DNA of 64,000 nt from Gammaproteobacteria bacterium (GTDB lineage Bacteria > Pseudomonadota > Gammaproteobacteria > UBA6429 > Thiohalophilaceae). The translations under genes were made by a program, and so were the position numbers. The stretch spans positions 992,001 through 1,056,000 of the forward strand of contig WGLP01000002.1 in the NCBI GenBank assembly GCA_016125505.1, in the 5' to 3' direction. The notes beneath the pieces are model-generated. The model ran no database searches, was not told the origin of the DNA, and saw only the letters and a list, made by a program, of their open reading frames with translations. Positions within the stretch are counted from its first letter, which is position 1, and every line of letters starts with the position of its first letter. Shown here piece by piece: positions 27,909 through 37,374 of this stretch.

Positions 27909-29135
27909 ATGTCTGATGCATTTCCTATCTCCAACGGGGCAGCCCTGAGCCAGGCGCAACACGCGTCCAAGACAGCGCCGGGCCAGCAATCCAATGGGGC
28001 ATCTCAAGGCGCCATGTCCGCACAAGATACGGATTCCATCCAGGGAAATACGGCCTCGGCGAATGGCAAAAATAACGATAAGGACGCGCAAAACAAGCAT
28101 TTTCCCAGCGTATTCCAGGCGCTGATGCAGGATGGCGATGCTGATGCGAGTAAACAGGCCGCGGCGATGGACCCGACGCAATTGCTGGCAGCGAAAAAGG
28201 GCGATAAGACAGCCACGACGAATGACAAGGACGCCGCCGGGGATCCGGCAATGATGGCAGGGCTGCCGATGTTTGCCGCCGAGGCAGGCAAGGGTTTGCC
28301 GCAGGTGAACTGGTCCGGTTATGCCGCCGTGGCGGATAACCAGGGGGCAAGTGCCCTGGCAATGCAGGGGGATCAGAACAAGGTCCTCAGCAGTCAGATT
28401 GTCAACGGAAATGATTTACCCAATGCCGTCTTGAAGGCGCAGGAACAGGTTGCCAGCGCGCAGTTGCAACAGGGCAATACACTTTCCACCAACGGCGGTG
28501 ATGTTACCGGCATGCTGAACAAACAGAACCTGCCGGGCCTGCAACTCGTACATCAGTTCCTGGCGGATAACGCCTCCTTGTCGCAATCACACACAGTGAA
28601 TACCGCGGCGGTGAATAATTCACAACACGTGATCGGCAGCGAGTTCAGTAACCTGCTGGGGGCGGCGGGTGCACGCAGCGACAATAACAGTCTTCCCCAG
28701 ATCAGTGTGCCCGTGCAAACCCCGCAATGGGGTCAGCAACTCGGCGATCGCGTGCAATGGATGGTCGGTAATAACCTGCAACAGGCGAGTATCCATCTTA
28801 ACCCGCCGGAACTGGGTTCGCTGGATGTACACATCCAGTTGCACGGGGATCAAACCAACGTCAACTTCAGTTCGCCGCATGCGGTGGTGCGTCACGCGTT
28901 AGATGCGGCGATCCCGCGCTTGCGTGAAATGATGCATGAAACCGGTCTGACCCTGGGCGACGTCAATGTGTCGGGGCAGGCGCTGGCACAACATCAGCCG
29001 CGTGATTCACAATCGCAGCAAACCCCCCGCGGTTATCAGGGTGGAGGCGGACGTAGCGAGGAGCCGCAAGCAATTGTCGCTACCAGCAGCGTGCGTGAGC
29101 TTCGTCCCAACAGCATGCTGGATGTGTATGCCTGA
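27909..29135 (+). CDS. fliK: Flagellar hook-length control protein FliK
   Basis: 408 aa from the ATG at 27909, after GTGAGG. The N-terminal two thirds is low-complexity and rich in Gln, Ala, Asn and Asp, as expected for the exported molecular ruler. The C-terminal Flg_hook domain (about residues 270-370) has the family core (LGDRVQWMVGNNLQQASIHL, then LNPPELGSLDVHIQL), which triggers the substrate-specificity switch in FlhB. It has its own sigma54 promoter; fliL does not follow, unlike in enterics. Confidence 0.92.
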   Translation: MSDAFPISNGAALSQAQHASKTAPGQQSNGASQGAMSAQDTDSIQGNTASANGKNNDKDAQNKHFPSVFQALMQDGDADASKQAAAMDPTQLLAAKKGDKTATTNDKDAAGDPAMMAGLPMFAAEAGKGLPQVNWSGYAAVADNQGASALAMQGDQNKVLSSQIVNGNDLPNAVLKAQEQVASAQLQQGNTLSTNGGDVTGMLNKQNLPGLQLVHQFLADNASLSQSHTVNTAAVNNSQHVIGSEFSNLLGAAGARSDNNSLPQISVPVQTPQWGQQLGDRVQWMVGNNLQQASIHLNPPELGSLDVHIQLHGDQTNVNFSSPHAVVRHALDAAIPRLREMMHETGLTLGDVNVSGQALAQHQPRDSQSQQTPRGYQGGGGRSEEPQAIVATSSVRELRPNSMLDVYA

Positions 29136-29283
29136 TGGCGCAAAATATGCACTTTTGTTCCGGTAATATCCGTCCCGAGTAGTCGGTTTTAGCGCGGCTG
29201 TCGTTGCGATTGCTGAACGAAATCGATAGCAAGCTAATCGTTGATTTCACTCAAACCGCATCCGAAATAATTCAATCTCCGAT

Positions 29284-29310
29284 TCAAGCAAATAGTAAAT
29301 AGGTCGATAC
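29284..29310 (+). promoter_or_regulatory. Candidate sigma28 promoter of the chemotaxis operon
   Basis: TCAA (29284-29287), 15 bases, GTCGATAC (29303-29310): nine of twelve consensus positions with correct spacing. Transcription would start near 29317. Chemotaxis genes are class IV (FliA-dependent) in most flagellates, which supports it. The surrounding non-coding gap runs from 29136 to 29400 and shows no terminator for fliK. Confidence 0.5.
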
Positions 29311-29400
29311 AAATCACAGAAATTGTCATTAGTCGCGAGCAGTCAAAGTGGCTACGGGGCTGGTTATTTCTTGTGGAACCTGAGCGAAGGTAACGATCTT

Positions 29401-29667
29401 ATGGTTATTGATTGCGGCGGTATTCTGGATATTTCACTCGTTTCGCAATGGTATGAACAAGCGCAATCCGCGTTGCAGGCCGGCAGCCCCATACAGCTCA
29501 AGGCAGACGAATTGCAACGTGTCGATGCGGCCGGCTTACAAGCCATTCTTTGCCTTTTTCACGCCGCCCGCCAACGTGATATTCCAATTGCGTGGGAAGG
29601 TCAATCACCCGCGTTACAACAAGCTGCGACATTAACGGGTTTGAATGCGCAGTTAGGCATTGCCTGA
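29401..29667 (+). CDS. STAS-domain protein of the chemotaxis operon
   Basis: 88 aa from the ATG at 29401 (GAAGG ten bases upstream). A TTG at 29323 is in frame but would leave almost no leader after the predicted sigma28 start site. The sequence is a complete STAS fold: VIDCGGILDISLVSQWYEQA, then VDAAGLQAILCLFHAARQ. The usual phospho-Ser in D-S-S/A-G is replaced (VDAAG), so regulation by Ser phosphorylation is unlikely at that site. STAS genes are often first in chemotaxis operons with cheY-cheA; the role is unknown. Confidence 0.75.
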   Translation: MVIDCGGILDISLVSQWYEQAQSALQAGSPIQLKADELQRVDAAGLQAILCLFHAARQRDIPIAWEGQSPALQQAATLTGLNAQLGIA

Positions 29668-29704
29668 AACCGGATGTATTCATTAGACAGACAGGAGTAA
29701 CAAG

Positions 29705-30070
29705 ATGTCAGTGCGAATTTTAGCGGTGGATGATTCCGCCTCCATGCGGCAAATGGTGACATTCACACTTAAAGGCGCCGGATACGACGTGGAAGAGGCT
29801 TCCGATGGCAAACAGGCCCTGGATAAAGCCAAATCCGGTTCGTTCAACCTGGTGTTGTCAGACGTCAACATGCCGGTGATGGATGGCATCTCCCTGGTGA
29901 AAGAGCTGCGGGCACTGCCGCAATACAAATTTACTCCGATCCTCATGCTGACCACGGAAAGCACGGGCGACAAGAAACAGGAAGGTAAGGCCGCGGGCGC
30001 CACCGGCTGGATCGTCAAACCGTTTAATCCGGAACAGTTGCTGGCAACTATCAAAAAAGTCATCGGTTAG
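29705..30070 (+). CDS. cheY: Chemotaxis response regulator CheY
   Basis: 121 aa, single receiver domain. Acidic pocket (AVDDSAS), phospho-acceptor Asp53 (LVLSDVNMPVMDG), switch Thr (MLTTESTGDKK) and Lys (WIVKPFNPEQ) are present. Phosphorylated by CheA, it binds the motor switch or acts as a phosphate sink. It lies 22 bases before cheA. Confidence 0.93.
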   Translation: MSVRILAVDDSASMRQMVTFTLKGAGYDVEEASDGKQALDKAKSGSFNLVLSDVNMPVMDGISLVKELRALPQYKFTPILMLTTESTGDKKQEGKAAGATGWIVKPFNPEQLLATIKKVIG

Positions 30071-30091
30071 GCAAAAAAGGATACATATTCG

Positions 30092-32149
30092 ATGTCGATC
30101 GATATGTCACAGTTTCTCCAGACTTTCTACGAAGAAAGTTTTGAAGGTCTGGGTATTATGGAAGCGGAACTCCTGAACCTGGATGTCGGTGCTGCCGACG
30201 CGGAAACCATCAACACGATTTTCCGGGCGGCGCATTCGATAAAGGGTGGCAGCGGCACCTTCGGCCTGACTGCCGTGGCCGAGTTCACGCACATCATGGA
30301 AACCCTGCTGGATGAAATGCGCGATGGTCGCCGCCAGGTAACCCAGGAAGCGGTCAATATCCTGCTGAGTTCGGTTGATGTGCTGCGCGAAATGTTGATT
30401 GCCCTGCGTGATGATCATGACCTCGACGTCGACAGTATTGCCAGCGCGCAGCAGGAACTTAGCGCCTTATTGGCCGGTGGCAAGGAAGGCGGCCAGTCAG
30501 CGGCGGCTGGTGCGACCAATGCATCGGGACAAACCGGTGCCGGCGCCTGGGATATTACATTCAAACCGCATCTGCATCTGTTCCAGAGCGGCAATGACCC
30601 CGTACGCATGCTGCGGGAGTTGAACGAACTCGGTGACATGCAGGTCGTGGTCGATACGACACAGTTGCCGGAAGCCGACGCGTTTGTCCCGGAGAACAGC
30701 TACCTGAGCTGGCAGATCCGCCTCAACGGCGATATCAATGAGGCGCAAATCCGCGAGATTTTCGAATGGGTGGAAGACGAGTGCGATCTCGAGATTCGGC
30801 CCGTTGCCAATGAGCACGCCGCGACGGTTGCGGACGAGGGTACCAAGGCGGCAGTCACTGAGGCAGCGCTACCGGATGAACGCCGCCGTGGTGTCGATCG
30901 CCGCAAGGGTGGCGGCGCCGGCGTGGAGACGGCATCGATTCGGGTGTCCATCGACAAGGTGGATGAGTTGATCAATACCGTCGGTGAGCTGGTGATTACG
31001 CAGTCCATGCTCAGTCAATTTGCCGACGCAGAAGAACTCACCATGGCCCATATCGAGAAATTGCGCAGCGGCCTGGCGCAACTCGAACGTAATACCCGCG
31101 AGTTGCAGGAATCGGTCATGCGCATACGCATGTTGCCGATCAGTTTTGCCTTCCAGCGCTTCCCGCGCCTGGTGCACGACCTCAGCAGCAAGCTGGGCAA
31201 GAAGATTGAACTGAAATTATCCGGAGAACAGACCGAACTGGATAAGACCGTCATGGAAAAGATCGGCGATCCATTAGTGCATCTCGTTCGCAACTCAATA
31301 GATCACGGTATCGAAAAACCCGATGCGCGGCGTGCCGCAGGCAAGGCCGAGGTCGGCCTGGTACACCTGAATGCCTATCATCAGGGCGGCAATATCGTCA
31401 TCGAAATCAAGGATGACGGCGCGGGCCTGAACCGGGAAAAGATCCAGGCCAAGGCCCGGCAACGCGAATTGATCGGTGCGGATGAGGTGCTCACCGATGA
31501 GCAGATCTTCGACCTGATATTCCAGCCGGGATTTTCCACGGCGGAACAGGTGAGCGATGTCTCCGGGCGCGGCGTCGGTATGGACGTGGTGCGCAAGAAT
31601 ATCCGTTCCCTTGGCGGCAGCGTGGAAGTCAAATCGCGTCAGGGCGAGGGTTCCACCTTCACTATTCGCCTGCCATTGACACTTGCCATTCTCGACGGTC
31701 AGTTAATCCAGATCGGTCATGAAACCTACATCATCCCGCTGGTTTCGATCGTGGAATCGATCCAGGTGAAAACCGATCGGGTCAACGTCGTGGCCGGGCG
31801 CGGCGAGATCTATCAGTTGCGCAACGAATATATTCCCATCGTGCGCCTGTATCACGTGTTCGGCGTCAAGCCCAAGGTGACGAACCTGAAAGAAGGTCTG
31901 CTGGTCGTGGTGGAAGCGGACGGGCAAAAGCTTGCCTTGTTTGTCGATGAACTGCATGGCCAGCAACAGGTTGTTATCAAAAGCCTGGAAAGCAACTTCC
32001 GTAAAGTCGAGGGCCTGTCCGGGGCAACCATCCTGGGTGATGGCACGGTTGCACTGATTCTCGATATCAGTGGACTTGCCAGTCTGCATCGCAAGCAGGT
32101 CCCGGTACCTGATTTGAAAGTCATTAATAGCGGCACAGCGGCAGCTTAA
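30092..32149 (+). CDS. cheA: Chemotaxis histidine kinase CheA
   Basis: 685 aa with all kinase parts. HPt domain with phospho-acceptor His48 (FRAAHSIKGGSGTFG); a second alpha/beta domain at about 150-255 in the P2 position; dimerisation (SIRVSIDKVDELINTVGELV); ATPase with N box HLVRNSIDHGIEKP, G1 DDGAGL and G2 GRGVGMDVVRKNI; and the C-terminal CheW-like regulatory domain. It passes phosphate to CheY and CheB, both encoded in this operon. Confidence 0.95.
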   Translation: MSIDMSQFLQTFYEESFEGLGIMEAELLNLDVGAADAETINTIFRAAHSIKGGSGTFGLTAVAEFTHIMETLLDEMRDGRRQVTQEAVNILLSSVDVLREMLIALRDDHDLDVDSIASAQQELSALLAGGKEGGQSAAAGATNASGQTGAGAWDITFKPHLHLFQSGNDPVRMLRELNELGDMQVVVDTTQLPEADAFVPENSYLSWQIRLNGDINEAQIREIFEWVEDECDLEIRPVANEHAATVADEGTKAAVTEAALPDERRRGVDRRKGGGAGVETASIRVSIDKVDELINTVGELVITQSMLSQFADAEELTMAHIEKLRSGLAQLERNTRELQESVMRIRMLPISFAFQRFPRLVHDLSSKLGKKIELKLSGEQTELDKTVMEKIGDPLVHLVRNSIDHGIEKPDARRAAGKAEVGLVHLNAYHQGGNIVIEIKDDGAGLNREKIQAKARQRELIGADEVLTDEQIFDLIFQPGFSTAEQVSDVSGRGVGMDVVRKNIRSLGGSVEVKSRQGEGSTFTIRLPLTLAILDGQLIQIGHETYIIPLVSIVESIQVKTDRVNVVAGRGEIYQLRNEYIPIVRLYHVFGVKPKVTNLKEGLLVVVEADGQKLALFVDELHGQQQVVIKSLESNFRKVEGLSGATILGDGTVALILDISGLASLHRKQVPVPDLKVINSGTAAA

Positions 32150-32159
32150 GGAGACATCT

Positions 32160-32684
32160 ATGTCAGACATAGCAACAATGATCGACGGCGCGGATTTGAT
32201 GGGCGCCGGCGATGGCGCGCAACAATATCTGACTTTCCTGCTCGCAGGCGAAGAATACGGTGTGGATATTCTGCGGGTCCAGGAGATTAAGGGCTGGGAT
32301 AGCGTGACTCCGATTCCCAATACGCCAAAATATATCCTTGGCGTAATCAACCTGCGCGGCACCATCGTACCGATCATTGATTTGCGTCTGCGTTTCAGTC
32401 TTGAGCAGCTTGAATACGGCCCGACCACGGTCGTGATTATGCTCAAGGTCATGTCTGAGTCAAAACAAAGCCGCACGATGGGCATCGTCGTCGACGGCGT
32501 ATCCGATGTTTACAACATGCCGGACGATCAAATCAAGCCATCGCCGGATTTCGGTACGGCGGTCGAAACCGATTTCGTCAAAGGCCTGGCGACCGTCAAT
32601 GAAAAGATGGTCATTATCCTCGATATCGATCATATGCTGAATTCGCGTGATCTGAAGATCGTTACCAGCGGTACAGGCAATTAG
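32160..32684 (+). CDS. cheW: Chemotaxis coupling protein CheW
   Basis: 174 aa. It couples receptors to CheA. The CheW fold is evident: YLTFLLAGEEYGVDILRVQE, INLRGTIVPIIDLRLRF and the receptor/CheA contact region. It is slightly longer than enteric CheW because of an N-terminal extension of about 20 residues. It lies 10 bases after cheA, with GGAGA before the ATG. Confidence 0.94.
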   Translation: MSDIATMIDGADLMGAGDGAQQYLTFLLAGEEYGVDILRVQEIKGWDSVTPIPNTPKYILGVINLRGTIVPIIDLRLRFSLEQLEYGPTTVVIMLKVMSESKQSRTMGIVVDGVSDVYNMPDDQIKPSPDFGTAVETDFVKGLATVNEKMVIILDIDHMLNSRDLKIVTSGTGN

Positions 32685-32690
32685 GGAATC

Positions 32691-33452
32691 ATGCGCATGT
32701 TAGCGGTCATCAATCAGAAAGGCGGCGTCGGCAAGACCACGACGACGTTGAATCTGGCGCATGCCGTGGCGCAGCGTGGTAAGCGGGTATTGTGTATCGA
32801 TCTCGATCCGCAGGCGCATTTGACCGCCGGTTTCGGCCAGTTACGCAAGGCGCAACATGGGGTTGCCGATCTCCTGCTGGGAGAGATGGCATTTACGGAC
32901 GTTGTCGTGCAGGCTCGCGCAAATCTGGACTTGATTCCGGCCGGCGAGCGCCTGGGTGAACTGGAACACCTTAACCAGGGTGGCGCCAAGCGCGGCTGGT
33001 TACTGCGGGACGCCATCAGTGAGTACATTGATGACTATGACTTTGTATTTGTGGATTGCCCACCCTCATCCGGCATTCTCGGTATGAATGCCTTACTGGC
33101 TACCCGGGAGGTGTTGATCCCGGTGTCAGGCGATTTTTTTGCACTGCAGGGCCTGTCACGACTAATGGGTATCTTTCAGCACATCGAAGGCGTGCTGAAA
33201 ACCCGGACGGAGAAGTGGGTGGTGCTGACGCGCTATCAGGAACGGCGCCGGCTCGCGCGCGATGTCCGCGACAAGATCCTCGGGTATTTCCCCAAACATG
33301 TCTATCGTACGCCGATACGCGAGACTGTTGCGCTGGCGGAGAGTCCGGGCTTCGGTAAAACGATTTTCGAATATCAGGGAAAGGGTAATGGCGCCATGGA
33401 TTATATGAATCTGGCGGAAGATGTCCTGCTAGGCAAGGTGATGCACGCATGA
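32691..33452 (+). CDS. ParA-family partitioning ATPase of the chemotaxis operon
   Basis: 253 aa. Deviant Walker A KGGVGKTT with signature Lys (residues 10-17), switch I region DLDPQAHLT, and Walker B FVFVDCPPSSG. Orphan ParA-like proteins in chemotaxis operons position receptor arrays: ParC in Vibrio (polar arrays) and PpfA in Rhodobacter (cytoplasmic clusters). Here the neighbour is a soluble receptor, so the PpfA-like role is more likely. There is no parB in the window. It lies 6 bases after cheW, and its stop overlaps a small ORF. Confidence 0.9.
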   Translation: MRMLAVINQKGGVGKTTTTLNLAHAVAQRGKRVLCIDLDPQAHLTAGFGQLRKAQHGVADLLLGEMAFTDVVVQARANLDLIPAGERLGELEHLNQGGAKRGWLLRDAISEYIDDYDFVFVDCPPSSGILGMNALLATREVLIPVSGDFFALQGLSRLMGIFQHIEGVLKTRTEKWVVLTRYQERRRLARDVRDKILGYFPKHVYRTPIRETVALAESPGFGKTIFEYQGKGNGAMDYMNLAEDVLLGKVMHA

Positions 33453-33547
33453 ACGCAACAAGTGAAAAAGAGAATTTTCTAACCTCCAGGGAAATCCTGA
33501 ATATCCTGCTCGAGGCCATGGCGGGTTATTCCTGGTCCATGGGGTAA
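33449..33547 (+). CDS. Possible 32-aa small protein between parA and mcp
   Basis: ATG at 33449 overlaps the parA stop (ATGA) and is preceded by AAGGTG at about 33434-33439, nine bases upstream. The predicted peptide starts MNATSEKENFLTSREI and ends in LLEAMAGYSWSMG; the middle could form an amphipathic helix. The stop falls ten bases before the mcp start, so it fills the gap exactly. No family is recognised. It could be a real small protein or a device that couples translation of parA to mcp. Confidence 0.5.
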   Translation: MNATSEKENFLTSREILNILLEAMAGYSWSMG

Positions 33548-33556
33548 AGGTGAAAT

Positions 33557-36517
33557 ATGACGAATAAAAAACCGAGCAAACTGGGCTTCGACCCATTGGC
33601 CTGGATGGAGGATGAATCTCCGTCACCTGATACGAAATCATCCGCCCGTAAGACAGCGGGCAAGGAGTCAGCAATGTCACGTAATTCGACAAGTCAGAAA
33701 TCGGCGCAAACAAAATCGTCTGCGCATCCGCTCGGGCTGAATGTCGCCGCACTGGAAGACAGTTTCAATCTGTTACTGCCGCAAATCGATCAGGTGGTGG
33801 GGAAATTCTATGACGAGCTTTTTTCCCGCTATCCGGGTGTAGTGCCGCTGTTTAAAAACACGGATAAGCGCAAGCAGTCACAGAAATTGAAAGCGGCGCT
33901 TGGCCTGGTCATGAAAAATCTGAATAACGTCGACACGCTGGCCAAGGCGTTAACCGAGATGGGAAGACGTCATCAGAATTATGGTGCGATTGAAGCGCAT
34001 TACGGTGCGGTGGCGGACACGTTGCTGGACGTCATGCAGGAATTCGCGGGCGAGGCATGGACTCAGGAGGTGCACGATGCCTGGAGCCATGCGCTGGGTA
34101 CAATTGCAGAAGTTATGTTAAAGGCATACGAGAAATCGGAGGGTAATACCATGGCGGTGAGCAAACAGGCTGTTTCGGAAATGGTTGGTGATGATGAAAT
34201 AATGGGGAGTCTGGATGTACTCAAGGATATGCTGGAGCATGCGCCGATTAATATCATGATCGCCGATGCCGATGAAAATATCGTTTTTGTCAATCAGAAA
34301 GCCAAGGATGTACTCACCGAGCTGGAACCGGAACTGCAAAAATACCTGAAAGGTTTCCGTGTGGCGGATGTCCTGGGTGGCAGCATTCACCGCTATCACA
34401 AGGACCCGTCCATCATCAAAAATATTCTTCATGCGCTGCGCCCTGGCGACAAGCGTAACGGTGAGATCAAGCCGGGTCCCTTTGTGTTCGAACATGAAAC
34501 CCGCGTTCTGGCCAACAAGGCGGGCGAGCGTATCGGCTATATAGTGCAATGGCATGATGTGACCGAGCGCCGCAACAAGGAAGAAGACACCTTCCGCCTG
34601 CAGCGCGCGATCGATTCCGCCCAGACCGCGATCATGATGATCGATCGTGATCTTGTCATTACTTACGCCAACGAATCGACCAAGGAACTGCTCAAGGAGC
34701 ATGAGCCGACTTTGCGCGGCCTCTACCCGGGTTTCCGCGCGGATGCGCTGATTGGGTCCTGTATCGACATGTTTCACGCCAATCCGGCGCATCAGCGCAA
34801 GTTGCTGGGCGATCAGCGCAATCTGCCGTATGAAACGGATATCCATGTCGGTCCGCTGACCTTCCATATTCGTGTCGGCGCCATGCATGACCTCGAAGGC
34901 AAGTACATCGGAAACACGCTGGAATGGGCTGACGTTACCGAACTGCGCAAGAAAGAAATGGAGGTCTCCCGTCTGATGTCCGCCGTCGAAGGCGCGCAGA
35001 CCAACCTGATGCTGTGCGACGATGATTTGAACATTACCTTTGTTAACCCGGCGGTGGTGAATATGCTGGCGCGGCGCCAGAGCGAACTGCGAAAAACCTG
35101 GCCGAGTCTCGATGCGCATAATCTGGTCGGCACCAACATCGATATCTTCCACAAGAATCCGGCGCATCAACGCGCCTTGTTGAAAGATGCCAGCCGACTC
35201 CCCGCCAAGGCGGAGATTAAGGTCGGCGACCTCGAATTCGAGGTCAACGCAACCATGATCAAGGGACCCAAGGGCGAATACATGGGTAACATGGTTGAAT
35301 GGAAAGACATTACCGAGCAGAAGGACGCCGAACGCCAGATCCAGAACCTGATCGATTCCGCCGCGATGGGTCAACTCAATACCCGTATCGATGCCGCGAC
35401 GTATGAGGGCTTCATGAAGACCTTGAGCAACGGCATCAATTCGCTGATGGATGCAGTGGTGACACCGATCCGCGAAACCAAGCGAGTCATGAATGGCCTC
35501 GCCGAAGGTGACCTGACGGAAACCATCGATACCCAGTTCCAGGGGGAATTCGGTGAACTGGCAGAGTCCATCAACAGCAGTATTGCGAACCTGTTCAAGA
35601 TGGTTCAGGAGATTCGCGGTTCCTGCGCCAGCATTTCTTCTGCCGCCAGCGAGATCGCACAGGGTAATACCGACCTGAGCCAACGCACGGAAGAGCAGGC
35701 ATCCTCACTGGAAGAGACAGCCTCGAGCATGGAAGAGATGACGGGGACGGTGAAGCAGAACGCCGATAATGCCCGTCAGGCCAATCAACTGGCGTCTGCC
35801 GCACGTGAACAGGCAGAACGCGGTGGCGACGTGGTGAAACGTGCCGTGGGTGCGATGTCTGAAATCAACAACAGCAGCAAGAAGATCGCCGATATCATCG
35901 GCGTCATCGACGAGATTGCCTTCCAGACCAACCTTCTGGCACTGAACGCGGCGGTAGAAGCGGCACGTGCCGGTGAACAGGGCCGCGGCTTTGCCGTGGT
36001 GGCCGGTGAAGTGCGCAACCTGGCGCAACGCAGCGCCGGCGCCGCGAAGGAGATCAAATCGCTGATCAAGGATTCTGTCGATAAGGTGGATGAAGGATCC
36101 AAGCTGGTGGACGAGTCCGGCGATACGCTGGAAGAGATCGTGAATGCGGTGAAGAAGGTGAGTGACATCATCGCCGAGATCGCCGCTGCCGGTCAGGAAC
36201 AATCCTCCGGTATCGAGCAGGTGAACAAGGCCGTGATGCAGATGGACGAGATGACCCAGCAGAATGCGGCGTTGGTGGAAGAGGCCGCGTCTGCCAGTGA
36301 GTCCATGGAAGAGCAGGCCAAGAACCTGCAAGAGCTGGTGTCATTCTTCGACATTGGCGAAGAGGAAGCGGCAAGCGTTACCAAGTCCCGGAAACCGAAT
36401 AAACCGGTCGCAGCGGCACCGGCACCGCGCCGTCCCGCCACAAGCGCGCGTCAACCGGCGCCTTCACGCAAACCGGCGGCGCCGAGTCAGGAAGACAGTG
36501 AGTGGGATGAATTCTAA
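33557..36517 (+). CDS. Soluble globin-PAS chemoreceptor (methyl-accepting protein)
   Basis: 986 aa with no membrane segment. A basic N-terminus ([20 protein letters not shown]) leads to a haemoglobin-like globin domain at about 60-190, with [16 protein letters not shown] and a probable haem-ligand His139 ([15 protein letters not shown]). Three similar PAS domains follow at about 218-335, 345-460 and 465-590, then a HAMP-like region ([15 protein letters not shown]), the signalling domain with the tip [20 protein letters not shown], and a Pro/Ala-rich tail ending EWDEF. Probably an oxygen or redox sensor coupled through CheW to CheA. An internal ATG (33674) with AAGGAG could yield a shorter form. 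Confidence 0.93.
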   Translation: MTNKKPSKLGFDPLAWMEDESPSPDTKSSARKTAGKESAMSRNSTSQKSAQTKSSAHPLGLNVAALEDSFNLLLPQIDQVVGKFYDELFSRYPGVVPLFKNTDKRKQSQKLKAALGLVMKNLNNVDTLAKALTEMGRRHQNYGAIEAHYGAVADTLLDVMQEFAGEAWTQEVHDAWSHALGTIAEVMLKAYEKSEGNTMAVSKQAVSEMVGDDEIMGSLDVLKDMLEHAPINIMIADADENIVFVNQKAKDVLTELEPELQKYLKGFRVADVLGGSIHRYHKDPSIIKNILHALRPGDKRNGEIKPGPFVFEHETRVLANKAGERIGYIVQWHDVTERRNKEEDTFRLQRAIDSAQTAIMMIDRDLVITYANESTKELLKEHEPTLRGLYPGFRADALIGSCIDMFHANPAHQRKLLGDQRNLPYETDIHVGPLTFHIRVGAMHDLEGKYIGNTLEWADVTELRKKEMEVSRLMSAVEGAQTNLMLCDDDLNITFVNPAVVNMLARRQSELRKTWPSLDAHNLVGTNIDIFHKNPAHQRALLKDASRLPAKAEIKVGDLEFEVNATMIKGPKGEYMGNMVEWKDITEQKDAERQIQNLIDSAAMGQLNTRIDAATYEGFMKTLSNGINSLMDAVVTPIRETKRVMNGLAEGDLTETIDTQFQGEFGELAESINSSIANLFKMVQEIRGSCASISSAASEIAQGNTDLSQRTEEQASSLEETASSMEEMTGTVKQNADNARQANQLASAAREQAERGGDVVKRAVGAMSEINNSSKKIADIIGVIDEIAFQTNLLALNAAVEAARAGEQGRGFAVVAGEVRNLAQRSAGAAKEIKSLIKDSVDKVDEGSKLVDESGDTLEEIVNAVKKVSDIIAEIAAAGQEQSSGIEQVNKAVMQMDEMTQQNAALVEEAASASESMEEQAKNLQELVSFFDIGEEEAASVTKSRKPNKPVAAAPAPRRPATSARQPAPSRKPAAPSQEDSEWDEF

Positions 36518-36534
36518 AAAGTGAGCGACGATGT

Positions 36535-37374
36535 ATGGCATCAGTCTATGAACGTGAATTTACCTTTACGCCTAAAGACTTTGAATATATCCGCGACATG
36601 GTCGGAGAACGCACAGGGATTGTGCTCTCCGAACATAAAGTCGATATGGTCTATGGCCGGCTGGCGCGCCGGTTGCGCCAGCTCAAAATTAGCAACTTCA
36701 GGGACTATCTAGCCCTTCTCACCCAGGATGACGATCAGGAATTGGTGGAATTCACCAATGCGCTGACAACCAATCTGACCTCGTTCTTCCGGGAACCGCA
36801 TCATTTCGAATTCCTGCAACAAAAAGGCATTCCCGAGCTGCTCAAGCGACGGCCGAATAAACGGCTGCGCGTCTGGTCGGCCGGTTGTTCCACCGGTGAA
36901 GAACCTTACACGATAGCAATAACCCTGCAGGAAAGCGTGCCGTTGATCCGTAACTGGGATATAAAAATTCTGGCGACGGATCTCGATTCCAACGTGGTCA
37001 GGCATGCCAAAGAGGGCGTGTACAATCAGGAGCGAGTTAACGGAATCAGCAAGGAGCGGCTGTCGCGCTGGTTTAACAAGGGCCATGGCGGCAACCAGGG
37101 GAAGGTCCGTGTCTCATCCGATTTACACAGACTCGTCACTTTTAAACAGCTGAACCTGATGCACGAGTGGCCGATGAAGGGGCCGTTTGATGTGATCTTT
37201 TGCCGTAACGTGGTGATCTATTTCAACAAGGATACCCAGCGCACCTTGTTCGAACGTTATGCCGATATTCTGGCTGACGATGGCTACCTGATCGTGGGAC
37301 ATTCCGAATCGCTGCATAAAGTGACTGACCGCTTTGAATTACTCGGCAAGACAATCTATCGAAAGGCTAAGTGA
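36535..37374 (+). CDS. cheR: Chemotaxis protein methyltransferase CheR
   Basis: 279 aa. It methylates glutamates on chemoreceptors using S-adenosylmethionine. The N-terminal helical domain (IRDMVGERTGIVLSEHKVDM) is followed by the SAM-binding domain (RVWSAGCSTGEEPYTIAI) and the motif FDVIFCRNVVIYF. It follows the receptor gene, whose C-terminal xWxxF tail is a potential CheR tether. Its stop overlaps the cheD start. Confidence 0.95.
   Translation: MASVYEREFTFTPKDFEYIRDMVGERTGIVLSEHKVDMVYGRLARRLRQLKISNFRDYLALLTQDDDQELVEFTNALTTNLTSFFREPHHFEFLQQKGIPELLKRRPNKRLRVWSAGCSTGEEPYTIAITLQESVPLIRNWDIKILATDLDSNVVRHAKEGVYNQERVNGISKERLSRWFNKGHGGNQGKVRVSSDLHRLVTFKQLNLMHEWPMKGPFDVIFCRNVVIYFNKDTQRTLFERYADILADDGYLIVGHSESLHKVTDRFELLGKTIYRKAK

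Noticed and set aside
34118-35683. 521-codon open frame on the minus strand
   Set aside because: It lies fully inside the chemoreceptor gene, has His/Gln/Arg-rich shadow composition and no ribosome site. It follows from the codon use of the real gene.
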